Origin: Pararhizobium sp. YC-54
Lineage (GTDB): Bacteria; Pseudomonadota; Alphaproteobacteria; Rhizobiales; Rhizobiaceae
Assembly (NCBI RefSeq): GCF_025847205.1
Contig: NZ_JAOYTH010000002.1
Location: 124,001-188,000, forward strand
Length of the DNA stretch: 64,000 nucleotides
Direction of reading: 5' to 3'
The notes under the pieces were generated by a model. The model ran no database searches, was not told the DNA's origin, and saw only the letters and a list, made by a program, of their open reading frames with translations. A program made the position numbers and the translations under genes. Positions 7,441 through 15,966 of the stretch are shown in pieces (position 1 is the first letter of the stretch; each line of letters opens with the position of its first letter).

Positions 7441-10400
7441 TCACAGCGTATGGATCGTCACGTCCGGACAGGCCTTGCGGGCGATGTCGCAGAGATGCTG
7501 ATGATGGGTCAGATAGATCACCTGGCCGACCCCGGCCATATCGGCCATCAGGGAAAACGCATGCCCGGCGCGTCCGTCGTCGAAGGTTTCCATGATGTCG
7601 TCGGCGATGAAGGGCAGTGATTCGCGTGTTGCGGCGATCTCGTGATAACCCGCCATGCGCAGCGCCAGATAGAGCTGGAAGCGGGTCCCCTTGGAGAGAT
7701 CCCGCGCCAGTTTCGAGCCGCCACCGGCAGCATTGGCAATCAGGAATTCCTCACCCTTTTCGGCCTGTGTCGTCAACCCCTCATAGTCGCCACCGCTGAT
7801 GACGCTGAAGGCCGCTGACGCCCGGCGCATCATGGCGCTGCGATGACGCTCGCGATAGAGCCTGAGCGCCGTTTCACCGGCAAGAATGCCCATGCGCAGC
7901 CGCAGATAGGCGGTCGCCCGCTCCTCGATCTCCGCAAGCACCGTGCGGCGTTTTTCGTCGATATGCGCCGCCGCATCGCCGCCGCCGATGGCGGCCAGCG
8001 CCTTTTCGGCATCACGCCGCTCGGCATGCAATTCGGCCCCGTCCCGGTCGGCTTGTTCAAGCCGGGACTGCAGGGCCGCCATTTCAAGCCGCAAGCCGTC
8101 CGCGTCGACGGCGCTCAACAACATTTCCGCTTCGTCGGCACGGCCAACAGCGAGCCTGGCCGCCAGGTCGGTTTCCGCCTCGGCAATCCGCTCGCGCAGG
8201 CGCTGCCGCGTCTTGACCCTTTCCAGATGGGCTCCAACCTCCAGCAGCGAGCCACTTTCGAACAGATCAAGCATGCCGCGTTTCTGCGCGTCGTGGCGTT
8301 CCCGCGCTTCGACCAACGCCCGGAGTTCGGCGTTGCGCGCGTCATTTTCGTCGGTAAGACGCCGGAAAAGCGCTTCCTGCCGTTCGGCGCCGGCCAACCG
8401 GTCGCGAATGGCCTGAACTGCCGCGAGCGGTTCGTCCGGTGTCGCCATGCCAAGGCGCTCGGCGAGGGCGCCAACGATAGCTGCGAACGCCAGCTGGTCC
8501 TTGCGCATGCCCTCGATTCGATGGTCGAGGTCCGCCTTTTTCTGGATCAGCTTGTCCAGATCCTGAAGGATGCTCAGGACAGGAGCGATCTCCTGCGGCG
8601 ACAAGGGCGTCGCAGCCTCAGCCAGCCATGTGGCGCCGATGGCCTCCTGCCAGCGCGCAGTCCACTCAGCCATGTCCGCGCCGGCCGACGTCCATGCGGC
8701 CACGCGCGTGCACACAGCCGCCTCGGCCCGTTCCACAGCTTGCGCAGCCGTGACATGGGTTCGGTGGGCTGATTGGAGATCGTTGACAATGCGTTCGGCG
8801 AGGACGATGGCGTCCTCCAGCCGCGCTGGCATGTCCTTCGTCACGCCTTGGTCTTCCAACGCCTGTTTCAGGCGTTCCATCGCCTTGTTTTCGTCCGCCG
8901 CCGCAAGCCGCGCATCCTGGCGCGCCGCGCGAAGCTGGTTGCGCACCTCAAGGGCAGCCACCCGGCGCCCAAGCCACGCCACCAGCTGGTTCAGCTTGGT
9001 ATCCTCAGGCAACCCGCAAGCAACGGCTGCAGTCGAAATCTCCGACCGCAGCGCGGCGATCGCCGCATGGGTTGCCTCATGCTGCTGGCGAAAGGCCGAA
9101 AGCCTGCCGTTGCGTTCGGCGACCGACAGCGAAAGCCCCCTTGCCTGCGCAAGATCCTGCGATCGGGCCAGCCTGAGCGCCGTCGCCTCGTCGTCTTTCC
9201 GCAGCACGGTTTCAAAAACCTGGGCGCTGTCGCCATCCAGCCGCTGCGCATGCGCCTGCCAGGCACGATCGCGCTCCTGCCGCAGCGCCAATGCGGCATC
9301 GTCGGCAGCAAAGCCCCCCGTTCGCGTCAATTCCTGAAGCCTCGCCTCGTCGGCAGCCGTCAGCGCCGTCTCTTCGGCGATCCTGTCGTTGAGCCGCTTC
9401 AGCTGTTCGGTGAGCGCCGATCGCCGCGCCGTCCACTCGGCAATATCGGTTTCGTCGGGGATGCAAACGGCGGCCAGACTGTCCGCATCGAGTTGCGATG
9501 GCGAAAGCGTAGCAAGCTTGTCGGCCAGAAGGTCGTCCAGCGCGGCAATTTGCCGGTTTGCCGTCTGTTGGCGCAACAGGCAATCATTCTGGCGCAGCGT
9601 TCGCAGCAGATCAGCCAGCGGTGCCGGATCGCCGGCGCGTGCCGAGCCTTCAGAAGCGAGCAGTGCCGCTTGCACCCTCACAGCCTCCGCATTTTCCGCC
9701 TCGGCACGGGTCTTTTCCCGCAGGGCTGCGTCCAGCCGTTCGTTCAGCGCGGCATGTTTTTGCGCCAGATCCTGCAGCCGGCCGGTTAAGGCAGCCGGCA
9801 GAATGAGTGCGGCGGCGTCAGGCATATCGGCCCGGTCGAGGCGGCCGATGCGCACGGCAATGTCGGCCGCGATCTTGGCGCACTCGTCGAGGCGATTGGG
9901 CATATCGCTTGCGGCTGTCCTGTGGCGGGCTTCCAGCCCGGAACTCTCCAGATCGCGGATATCGCCGGCAAGCGCCAGCACGGCGATATCCCGCTCGATG
10001 GCGGCGATCTCGGCGGCTCTCCGGTCGATATCGCCTTCCAGCTGCGCCAACCGGGCATCGATCTCGGTCTCCTCGCGCTGCAATTGCGGCAAAAGCACAT
10101 GCCAGGCGGCCGGCGGCTCCAGCAGGTCGGCGAAGGCGGCAAGTTCGGAGCGCAAACCGCGCAGCCGCGCCAGAAGCGGCACCGCCTCGATGCGATCACG
10201 GGCGTGATCGAGGCAAACGCGCAGTTCCGCCCGCGCCTTCACGGCAACCTCATGCCGCTCGGCAGCTGCGTCACGCAGCTTGCGCAAGCCAGAAAATTCG
10301 CGGGCGTTGATATCGATGGCGGCTTTTTCGTCCTTTAACGTTTCAAGTTCCGCCTTCAGCTCCGCCAGCTTGTGCTTGCGGCCCTGCGGCTTGTAGAAGG

Positions 10401-10917
10401 CGTCCGCCTGCGCCTTCAGGCCGGACAGGATGGCGCTGCTGTCCGGCAGGCCGGAGCTGGCCGAAAACAGCAGAGCACCGAGTTCACCTTCGCTCTTCAG
10501 GATGCTTTCGCCGCCCTTTTCGATGCTGTCATCATCGAGCGAAAACATCATCTGGTAGGTCGCCCGGTCGATCGAACCGAGCGCCGCCGAAAACAGATTG
10601 TCCGGCAAGGCCTGATCATCGCCGTCCAGAAGCGAATTCTGGTTGCGTTTTACACGCGAGACGGCATGTACCCTGCCCCCGGTCTCGATGACACCGCCGA
10701 CGCGCATCGTTGCGTAGGGATGCAGGAAGCCGTAGCCGCTCAGCCGCTCGATCCCGAACAGAAGGTCGAGGAACGCGGAAAACAGCGTCGACTTGCCCGC
10801 TTCGTTCGGACCGTAGACGAGATGAAAATCCGGGCTGCCGATACGGGCCTCGCCAAAGTCCAGGCTGCGTCCGGTGAATTTTCCATAGCGAACGAGATCG
10901 AGACGGTTGAGGCGCAT
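7441..10917 (-). CDS. yhaN: YhaN-type SMC-like ATPase
   Basis: This 1158-residue protein resembles Rad50/SbcC-type ATPases. Walker A is GPNEAGKST (residues about 35-43) in a typical N-terminal AAA_27 domain. The middle is a very long Ala/Arg/Glu/Leu-rich coiled coil, and the C-terminus carries the signature KLARDLSKGTRFQLYLALRMA and Walker B-like LPFIADDIMETFDDGR. Members of the YhaN family pair with a YhaO nuclease. They are thought to act in DNA-end processing or repair, by analogy with SbcCD/Mre11-Rad50. The start ATG shares one base with the yhaO stop (TGATG), so the two are translationally coupled and very likely form a complex. Confidence 0.9.
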   Translation of the reverse strand: MRLNRLDLVRYGKFTGRSLDFGEARIGSPDFHLVYGPNEAGKSTLFSAFLDLLFGIERLSGYGFLHPYATMRVGGVIETGGRVHAVSRVKRNQNSLLDGDDQALPDNLFSAALGSIDRATYQMMFSLDDDSIEKGGESILKSEGELGALLFSASSGLPDSSAILSGLKAQADAFYKPQGRKHKLAELKAELETLKDEKAAIDINAREFSGLRKLRDAAAERHEVAVKARAELRVCLDHARDRIEAVPLLARLRGLRSELAAFADLLEPPAAWHVLLPQLQREETEIDARLAQLEGDIDRRAAEIAAIERDIAVLALAGDIRDLESSGLEARHRTAASDMPNRLDECAKIAADIAVRIGRLDRADMPDAAALILPAALTGRLQDLAQKHAALNERLDAALREKTRAEAENAEAVRVQAALLASEGSARAGDPAPLADLLRTLRQNDCLLRQQTANRQIAALDDLLADKLATLSPSQLDADSLAAVCIPDETDIAEWTARRSALTEQLKRLNDRIAEETALTAADEARLQELTRTGGFAADDAALALRQERDRAWQAHAQRLDGDSAQVFETVLRKDDEATALRLARSQDLAQARGLSLSVAERNGRLSAFRQQHEATHAAIAALRSEISTAAVACGLPEDTKLNQLVAWLGRRVAALEVRNQLRAARQDARLAAADENKAMERLKQALEDQGVTKDMPARLEDAIVLAERIVNDLQSAHRTHVTAAQAVERAEAAVCTRVAAWTSAGADMAEWTARWQEAIGATWLAEAATPLSPQEIAPVLSILQDLDKLIQKKADLDHRIEGMRKDQLAFAAIVGALAERLGMATPDEPLAAVQAIRDRLAGAERQEALFRRLTDENDARNAELRALVEARERHDAQKRGMLDLFESGSLLEVGAHLERVKTRQRLRERIAEAETDLAARLAVGRADEAEMLLSAVDADGLRLEMAALQSRLEQADRDGAELHAERRDAEKALAAIGGGDAAAHIDEKRRTVLAEIEERATAYLRLRMGILAGETALRLYRERHRSAMMRRASAAFSVISGGDYEGLTTQAEKGEEFLIANAAGGGSKLARDLSKGTRFQLYLALRMAGYHEIAATRESLPFIADDIMETFDDGRAGHAFSLMADMAGVGQVIYLTHHQHLCDIARKACPDVTIHTL

Positions 10918-12194
10918 CAGCGATCCGCCTCCGCATCACCGCCATGCAGATAGGCAAGGACGTCATCGCTGCCGGCGAGCGCCATGGCCTCGGCAAAACG
11001 CCCGGCAGCCTCTTCATCGACGGCCAGGCTTTCGCGCAGTTCGCGCGGCAGCTGCAGCAACAGCTCATCGAGCACGGCTTCCGCTTCCTGGCGAAAGGCG
11101 TGCGAAGCCAACACGTCGGTACGGATCAGTCCGGCAAGTTCCTCCACAGGATCGGGCCCCGCTTGAGATGCCCCCGCCTCCATGCCCCGGCAGTCGATAT
11201 CGATCTTCTCGACCCAGCAACCGCTGAGACCGGCGGCGAGATTGGTGATTTCGGCCGAGAGGAAATCGGGATCACGCCTGAGCTTCCAGGCCAGCGGCGT
11301 CGTGCCTGTCAGCGAAATCCTGAGAATGAGGTGGTCGGCGCCGGCTTTATTTCGCAGCGATGACAGGGCTTCGCCTATGTTCTCCAGCATCTGGCGCCAG
11401 TCCTGTGCGCCGCTGAGATCGATGGTAACGCGCTCGAACACCGCCTGTCCGATATGATGCTCCCGGTGTCCCAACACACCATCGTCGCCGACAGTGACCA
11501 GCGTTACCGTCTTTGGCCCTGCCTCATTGATGTCGCGCCCCTGCGGCATGCCCGGCATGACGATCAACGGGCTCTCGGAGTGAACCTGGCGCATATGGAC
11601 ATGGCCAAGCGCCCAATAGTCAAAACCGTGCCGCGCAAGTTCGGCGACGCTCGTCGGCGCATAGGGATCATGGCCAGGCGTGCCGGCCAGACTGGTATGC
11701 AGCATGCCGATATTGACGGCATCGGCAATGGGTGGCTGAAAGGACGGCAACAGACTGTCGGGCGCATGCGGATTGGCAAAGCTGATGCCGTGGATATGGA
11801 CTTCCCGTCCGTCACCGAGAGACTTGGCAAGTACCGGCTTCGCACGCCCGGTAAACACATGCACATTGGCCGGGAATGTCAGCTCGCGTGTCATCGCCGA
11901 TTGTGAGTCGTGATTGCCGCGAATGAGGAACACCCGAATCCCGGCGGCTTCCAGCCGGCGCAGTTCGCTTGCCAGATAAAGCGCCGTGTTCATCGATGTC
12001 TGCGAGCCATCATAGAGATCGCCCGCGATCAGCAGGGCATCGACGCCCTCTTGCAGGCACAGATCGACGATCCTTGCGAGCGCCGTCCGGGTCGCGCCGC
12101 GCACCAGCTCGGCGAGGTCCGGATTTTTCAACGCAAGACTGCGCAAGGGTGAATCGAGATGAAGGTCGGCAGTATGAATGAAACGAAACGGCAT
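10917..12194 (-). CDS. yhaO: YhaO-type DNA repair metallophosphoesterase
   Basis: This 425-residue calcineurin-like phosphoesterase is related to Mre11/SbcD. All metal-binding motifs are visible: FIHTADLHLD (residues 5-14), IAGDLYDG, RGNHDSQ, GMLHTS and WALGHVHMRQ. The C-terminal third is the YhaO-specific extension, likely the ATPase-docking region. It is the first gene of the yhaO-yhaN pair and overlaps the next gene by one base. Its 5' end faces the MarR-type regulator at 12361, so the 166 bases between hold divergent promoters. Confidence 0.92.
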   Translation of the reverse strand: MPFRFIHTADLHLDSPLRSLALKNPDLAELVRGATRTALARIVDLCLQEGVDALLIAGDLYDGSQTSMNTALYLASELRRLEAAGIRVFLIRGNHDSQSAMTRELTFPANVHVFTGRAKPVLAKSLGDGREVHIHGISFANPHAPDSLLPSFQPPIADAVNIGMLHTSLAGTPGHDPYAPTSVAELARHGFDYWALGHVHMRQVHSESPLIVMPGMPQGRDINEAGPKTVTLVTVGDDGVLGHREHHIGQAVFERVTIDLSGAQDWRQMLENIGEALSSLRNKAGADHLILRISLTGTTPLAWKLRRDPDFLSAEITNLAAGLSGCWVEKIDIDCRGMEAGASQAGPDPVEELAGLIRTDVLASHAFRQEAEAVLDELLLQLPRELRESLAVDEEAAGRFAEAMALAGSDDVLAYLHGGDAEADR

Positions 12195-12360
12195 AGCCGA
12201 CCATGGCCCGGCGTCCAGCCTCGCGTCAATGCCGGCGATGGCCTGCTCCGACGTCTATTCAGGTCTTTCATCCAGGAAACATTGTTGGGGAGATTGGGTA
12301 CCAAAGGCCAATGGCTGTCGATTAGACTTGACTATAATACCGACAATACCGTCATTTGAC

Positions 12361-12864
12361 ATGGCACCTCATAATATCCATATGAAACACATGAAATCCA
12401 CATTCGAAGTCTCCGACAAGCTCTTTGAGCTCTACCATCGCGTTCACCGCCTCATCAACGAATCGATGACGGAGGAAGGCGTGTCGCTGGCGCGCAGCAA
12501 GTTCCTGTTTTTCCTAAGCAAACTCGGCCCCTGCCGGTCGACCGATATCGCCGGCGCGCTGAATTTTGCGCCGCGCACGGTGACCGAAGCCATCGACGGA
12601 CTGGAGCGCGACAAGCTGGTGGTGCGCAAACCCGATCCGGAGGACCGCCGGGCGAAGATCGTCTCGATCACCGATGTCGGCCGGGTCGTGCTCGAGGCGG
12701 CCGAACATCCGAGAAAACAGCTGATCGAGGAAATTTTCTCGGCGCTCGATGACGAACAGCTCGACCAGATGCACGATATTGTCAGCCGGCTGGTCGCCAA
12801 GGCCGATGAAATCCGCAAGCGCAAGGAAGTCGGTGAAGGTGCTGGCGAAACTGCAGCCGAGTAA
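12361..12864 (+). CDS. MarR-family transcriptional regulator
   Basis: The 167-residue product (from the ATG at 12361; ATGs at 12382 and 12391 are also possible) has the MarR winged helix-turn-helix fold. Motifs include LARSKFLFFLSKLGPCRSTDIAGAL for the recognition helix region, and RTVTEAIDGLERDKLVVRKPDPEDRRAKIVSITDVG for the wing. It is about 25 residues longer than a minimal MarR, with a charged C-terminal tail. It lies divergent from yhaO and is followed by a strong hairpin terminator at 12900-12930. The ligand and targets are unknown; the shared upstream region makes autoregulation or control of yhaON possible. Confidence 0.88.
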   Translation: MAPHNIHMKHMKSTFEVSDKLFELYHRVHRLINESMTEEGVSLARSKFLFFLSKLGPCRSTDIAGALNFAPRTVTEAIDGLERDKLVVRKPDPEDRRAKIVSITDVGRVVLEAAEHPRKQLIEEIFSALDDEQLDQMHDIVSRLVAKADEIRKRKEVGEGAGETAAE

Positions 12865-12899
12865 CGCGCGCCTTCCCCAATCACTTCAGGACCAAATAG

Positions 12900-12930
12900 A
12901 AAAGGCCGGAACATCATGTCCCGGCCTTTT
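12900..12930. terminator. Bidirectional rho-independent terminator
   Basis: The stem AAAAGGCCGG pairs with CCGGCCTTTT around a loop at about 12911-12920, and it lies between two convergent genes. T-runs occur on both strands, so it can serve the MarR gene and the esterase-like gene. Confidence 0.85.
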
Positions 12931-12952
12931 CCGTTACCGGTACGAACAGCAA

Positions 12953-15148
12953 TTACATCGCGTTCATCGTACCGATCGGGAAGAACAGCGTTTCGCCCGA
13001 GGAATCGTCGACGCCGTCATTGTCGGTGACGACATAGCCGTTGCCGGCGGCATCGACCGTGAATCCCTCGACCTTGTCGACGACATAGCCGCCCAGAGCC
13101 TTGAGGTCAGGAATGAGGTCGCGGACCTCTTCCTTCTTGACGACGGGCAATTCGCCACCGAGCTTGGCCGGCTTCAAATCGGCAAGCGCCACGCGGTAGA
13201 TTTTCTTCAGCTTGGCAGCCTGACCGATCAGGTTGTCGCGCTCGATGATATAGGCGTAGTCGCCGTGAACGGTGATTTCGGACAGGCCGACCCAGCCTTC
13301 CTCGGTCTTATCGAGCGGATAGCGCATCGCACCCCATTCCTCGGATGCAGGATTGTAGGACACAAGCTTGACGAAGCCCTTGTCGTCATCCTTCCAGGGC
13401 CGCTGCATTGCCATCCACAACGTCGTTGCATCGCCCTCGCCAACGCTTGTCACACCTTCGAAACCCCAACGCACTTCATTGGCACGCAGTTCTTCGGGAA
13501 TGGCGATCTCTTTCTTGATCACGCCTTTGGCGTTCACACGGATGAGGGCGTTTGCATAGAGCTTGGCAGCATCGCCCTCTGAGGCCAGCCAGAAGCCGCC
13601 CTCGCCGTCATTGGCGATGCCTTCGATGTCGAGCTTCTGGGCGGGGGCGCCGTCACGGGTGATGGTGAGCGCTTCGGTGATCAGTGCCGGCTTCTGCGTG
13701 GCGTCGATCGTGAAGATGCGCGGCTGCGAGGAATAGACGGAATCGCTGACGGCATAGAGCTTGCCGGGCTGATCCTTGATAGCAGCGAGACCAGACAGAG
13801 CGCCGAAGCCGAGCGGAGCGCCGTCCTTTTCGGCGGAGGTGATCTGCGGATAGGCCGGGACACCTTCTGCACGCTCATAGATCATGACATGCGAGCGAGC
13901 GCCGCCGTCTTCGATGAGATCAACTTCGTTGGCGGTTGCCAGCAGGTTGCGCGCAGGGATAGCGACGCCGCCTTCCGGCGAGACACCCGACGGCAGGATC
14001 TGCTTGAGTTCTGGCTCTTCGCCGGTGTCCTTGTAGACGCCGACGACGGAAGCACGTTCGGCCAGAACGAAGAACAGCCTGTCGTCGCCGAAGGTTGCGG
14101 CCTCCAGGCCTTCCGGTTCGATACCCTTGGCCGCCGAACGCTTCTCGGGATAGTGGCCGATCGCGGCAACGGCGTGCTCGAAGCTGGCGCCCGATTCGAA
14201 CAGGACCTTGCCGGCCTTGTCGAAGATGGTGAAACCGCGCGAACCGCCCTCGTAGTCGCCCTCGTTGGCAACCACCAGGCGGTTATCATCAAGCCATTTC
14301 ACGGCATCCGGCTCGCGCTTGACGTCTTTCAGCTCGGCCGTGAAGGACAGCTTGCCGTCGCGCTTGTTATCGACGCCCGCAAGGTTCGCGGTGCCGGCCG
14401 AAAAATGCGACTTCACGGTACCGGTCGTGCCGTCGATGATGACGATATGATTGTTTTCCTGCAGCGTCAGCGCAATCTCGTTCTGGCCGTTGAAGGCCAC
14501 GAATTCAGGCTCCGGATCGTCGCCGGCAACATCAGCGAGACCCGTCAGCGTCACATGCTTGATCGAGGCGCAATCGGCAGCGCCGTCCTTCAGAGAGACG
14601 ATGACGAGATCGCCAGCCGGCATCTGCGGCAGCTTGCCGTCATTGACCTCTTCGTCGCGTTCGTTCTCGATGGCGATGGCGGCGAGCGTCTTGTCCTTGT
14701 TGACAGCAATCGAATCCGGCTGTCCGCCGAGATCGCACTGCGCGTCCATCTTCTTTGTCGCCAGATCGACGGTTGCCAGGAAGCCGGACGGCTTGACGAA
14801 GCTTTCGCGGGTGTTGACGGCAACCAGCGCCTTGGCGCCGGCGATCGCAACCGATGTCGGCTCACCCTCGAACGACAGGATACCGCCGGCCTTCGGAGCC
14901 TTCGGATCGGTGATGTCGATGAAGCCGATCGCCTTCAGCGGGCTGTCGGAATAGACCAGCGTATTGCCGTCCTCGCTGGCGGTGATGATTTCGGCCGAGG
15001 TGACGGACGTCTTGTCAGCATCGGCCGGCAGATTGTCGGCGACGGCGAACGAGGCAATGCGATTGAATACGGGTTCTGCATTGGCGCCTGACGCGGTCGA
15101 AGCGGCAAGCACGGCAGCAAGTGCTGCGGTGAGCGAAAATGTCTTCAC
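12953..15148 (-). CDS. Exported esterase-like (phytase-type) protein
   Basis: The 731-residue product starts at a GTG at 15148, which has a GGAGGG Shine-Dalgarno sequence seven bases upstream. The start opens a clear signal peptide (VKTFSLTAALAAVLAASTASGANA). The N-terminal half shows beta-propeller-like repeats with choice-of-anchor character (GNTLVYSDSPLKAIGFID, NGQNEIALTLQENNHIVIID). The C-terminal third matches the esterase-like domain found with phytases (DGEGGFWLASEGDA, GFEGVTSVGEG, VEGFTVDAAGNGYVVTDNDG). It is predicted periplasmic or secreted. Substrate specificity cannot be read from the sequence. An in-frame start 39 codons further upstream lacks a signal and is rejected. Confidence 0.85.
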   Translation of the reverse strand: MKTFSLTAALAAVLAASTASGANAEPVFNRIASFAVADNLPADADKTSVTSAEIITASEDGNTLVYSDSPLKAIGFIDITDPKAPKAGGILSFEGEPTSVAIAGAKALVAVNTRESFVKPSGFLATVDLATKKMDAQCDLGGQPDSIAVNKDKTLAAIAIENERDEEVNDGKLPQMPAGDLVIVSLKDGAADCASIKHVTLTGLADVAGDDPEPEFVAFNGQNEIALTLQENNHIVIIDGTTGTVKSHFSAGTANLAGVDNKRDGKLSFTAELKDVKREPDAVKWLDDNRLVVANEGDYEGGSRGFTIFDKAGKVLFESGASFEHAVAAIGHYPEKRSAAKGIEPEGLEAATFGDDRLFFVLAERASVVGVYKDTGEEPELKQILPSGVSPEGGVAIPARNLLATANEVDLIEDGGARSHVMIYERAEGVPAYPQITSAEKDGAPLGFGALSGLAAIKDQPGKLYAVSDSVYSSQPRIFTIDATQKPALITEALTITRDGAPAQKLDIEGIANDGEGGFWLASEGDAAKLYANALIRVNAKGVIKKEIAIPEELRANEVRWGFEGVTSVGEGDATTLWMAMQRPWKDDDKGFVKLVSYNPASEEWGAMRYPLDKTEEGWVGLSEITVHGDYAYIIERDNLIGQAAKLKKIYRVALADLKPAKLGGELPVVKKEEVRDLIPDLKALGGYVVDKVEGFTVDAAGNGYVVTDNDGVDDSSGETLFFPIGTMNAM

Positions 15149-15274
15149 GGGATGTCCCTCCTGATCAATGAATACGGAGGGGTTGTGATCGCGCAGTGTA
15201 ACACCCGCATGACAGCCAAAGCATATTGGACAACAGCAAGGCGGCAAGGAAAAAGCCATCGCCACTAACGAAAA

Positions 15275-15298
15275 GAGGCCCGGGAAAACCCGGGCCTC
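15275..15298 (-). terminator. Rho-independent terminator after hupB
   Basis: A perfect 10-bp stem, GAGGCCCGGG and CCCGGGCCTC, closes an AAAA loop. On the minus strand it is followed by TTTTCG. It lies 63 bases beyond the hupB stop codon. Confidence 0.85.
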
Positions 15299-15360
15299 GA
15301 ATCAACCTGCTATCGAACCGTTGGCGTCTTCACCACGGTGCTGCAGATGAAACATGAAAC

Positions 15361-15633
15361 TTAGTTCACGGCGTCCTTGAGACCCTTGCCGGCCGAGAAC
15401 TTCGGCACGTTGCGTGCAGGGATATCGACTTCTGCGCCGGTGGACGGGTTGCGGCCCTTCGATGCTTCGCGGCGGCTGACCGAGAAATTGCCAAAGCCGA
15501 CGAGACGAATGTCGCCGCCGTTCTTCAGTTCTGCCTGGATAACGTCGAAGATTGCATCAACTGCAGAAGATGCATCGGTCTTCGAGAGTCCGGCCTTCTC
15601 GGCAACTGCGGACACGAGCTCATTCTTGTTCAT
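15361..15633 (-). CDS. hupB: DNA-binding protein HU
   Basis: This is a 90-residue histone-like nucleoid protein. The family signature is complete: MNKNELVSAVAEKAGLSK at the N-terminus, then the beta-arm region GFGNFSVSRREASKGRNPSTGAEVDIPARNVPKFSAGKGLKDAV. The arm carries the conserved proline that intercalates into bent DNA. It sits downstream of lon, as in other Rhizobiaceae, but is separated by about 330 bases with a repeat and a terminator, so it is probably transcribed independently. It ends in a strong terminator. Confidence 0.97.
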   Translation of the reverse strand: MNKNELVSAVAEKAGLSKTDASSAVDAIFDVIQAELKNGGDIRLVGFGNFSVSRREASKGRNPSTGAEVDIPARNVPKFSAGKGLKDAVN

Positions 15634-15772
15634 GTTTCCACCCCTTTCAATACTGGTTCGAAACGACTCAATTTTTAAGCCGAGGGCAGCATACGCGCGA
15701 CCCCCGCCTTGGCAAACCCAATCGCTCTGAATCCCATGGAATGCAAGGCTTTGCGCACGGTTTTACATAAAA

Positions 15773-15796
15773 AAGACCGGCAAAAATGCCGGTCTT
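15773..15796 (-). terminator. Rho-independent terminator downstream of lon
   Basis: The 10-bp stem AAGACCGGCA and TGCCGGTCTT closes an AAAA loop, and on the minus strand it is followed by TTTTATG. It lies about 170 bases past the lon stop codon, beyond a palindromic repeat, and upstream of the hupB promoter region. Confidence 0.8.
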
Positions 15797-15862
15797 CCAC
15801 TGTTTCCGTTCCAAATCAGTACTCAACCTGTGGCAGGCACCGCTTGAAGTTCAAGTCAAGCC

Positions 15863-15966
15863 CCCAAAGCGCGTCGTAATCTTTCAGATTCGCTTGCCGC
15901 GCTTTGGGTCTTTGATTTTGCGTATGCCGTTATCGCAAAACCGCTGCGCACTTTAGTGCGGCATGC
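15863..15966 (-). repeat. Rhizobial intergenic mosaic-type repeat abutting lon
   Basis: This palindromic sequence starts at the base after the lon stop codon. On the minus strand it contains GCATGCCGCACTAAAGTG, GCAGCGGTTTTGCGATAACG and AAATCAAAGACC. It ends in an 11-bp hairpin, CCCAAAGCGCG (15863-15873) with CGCGCTTTGGG (15898-15908). I recognise these modules from the abundant intergenic repeats (RIME/ABC-like) of Rhizobiaceae. Confidence 0.6.
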
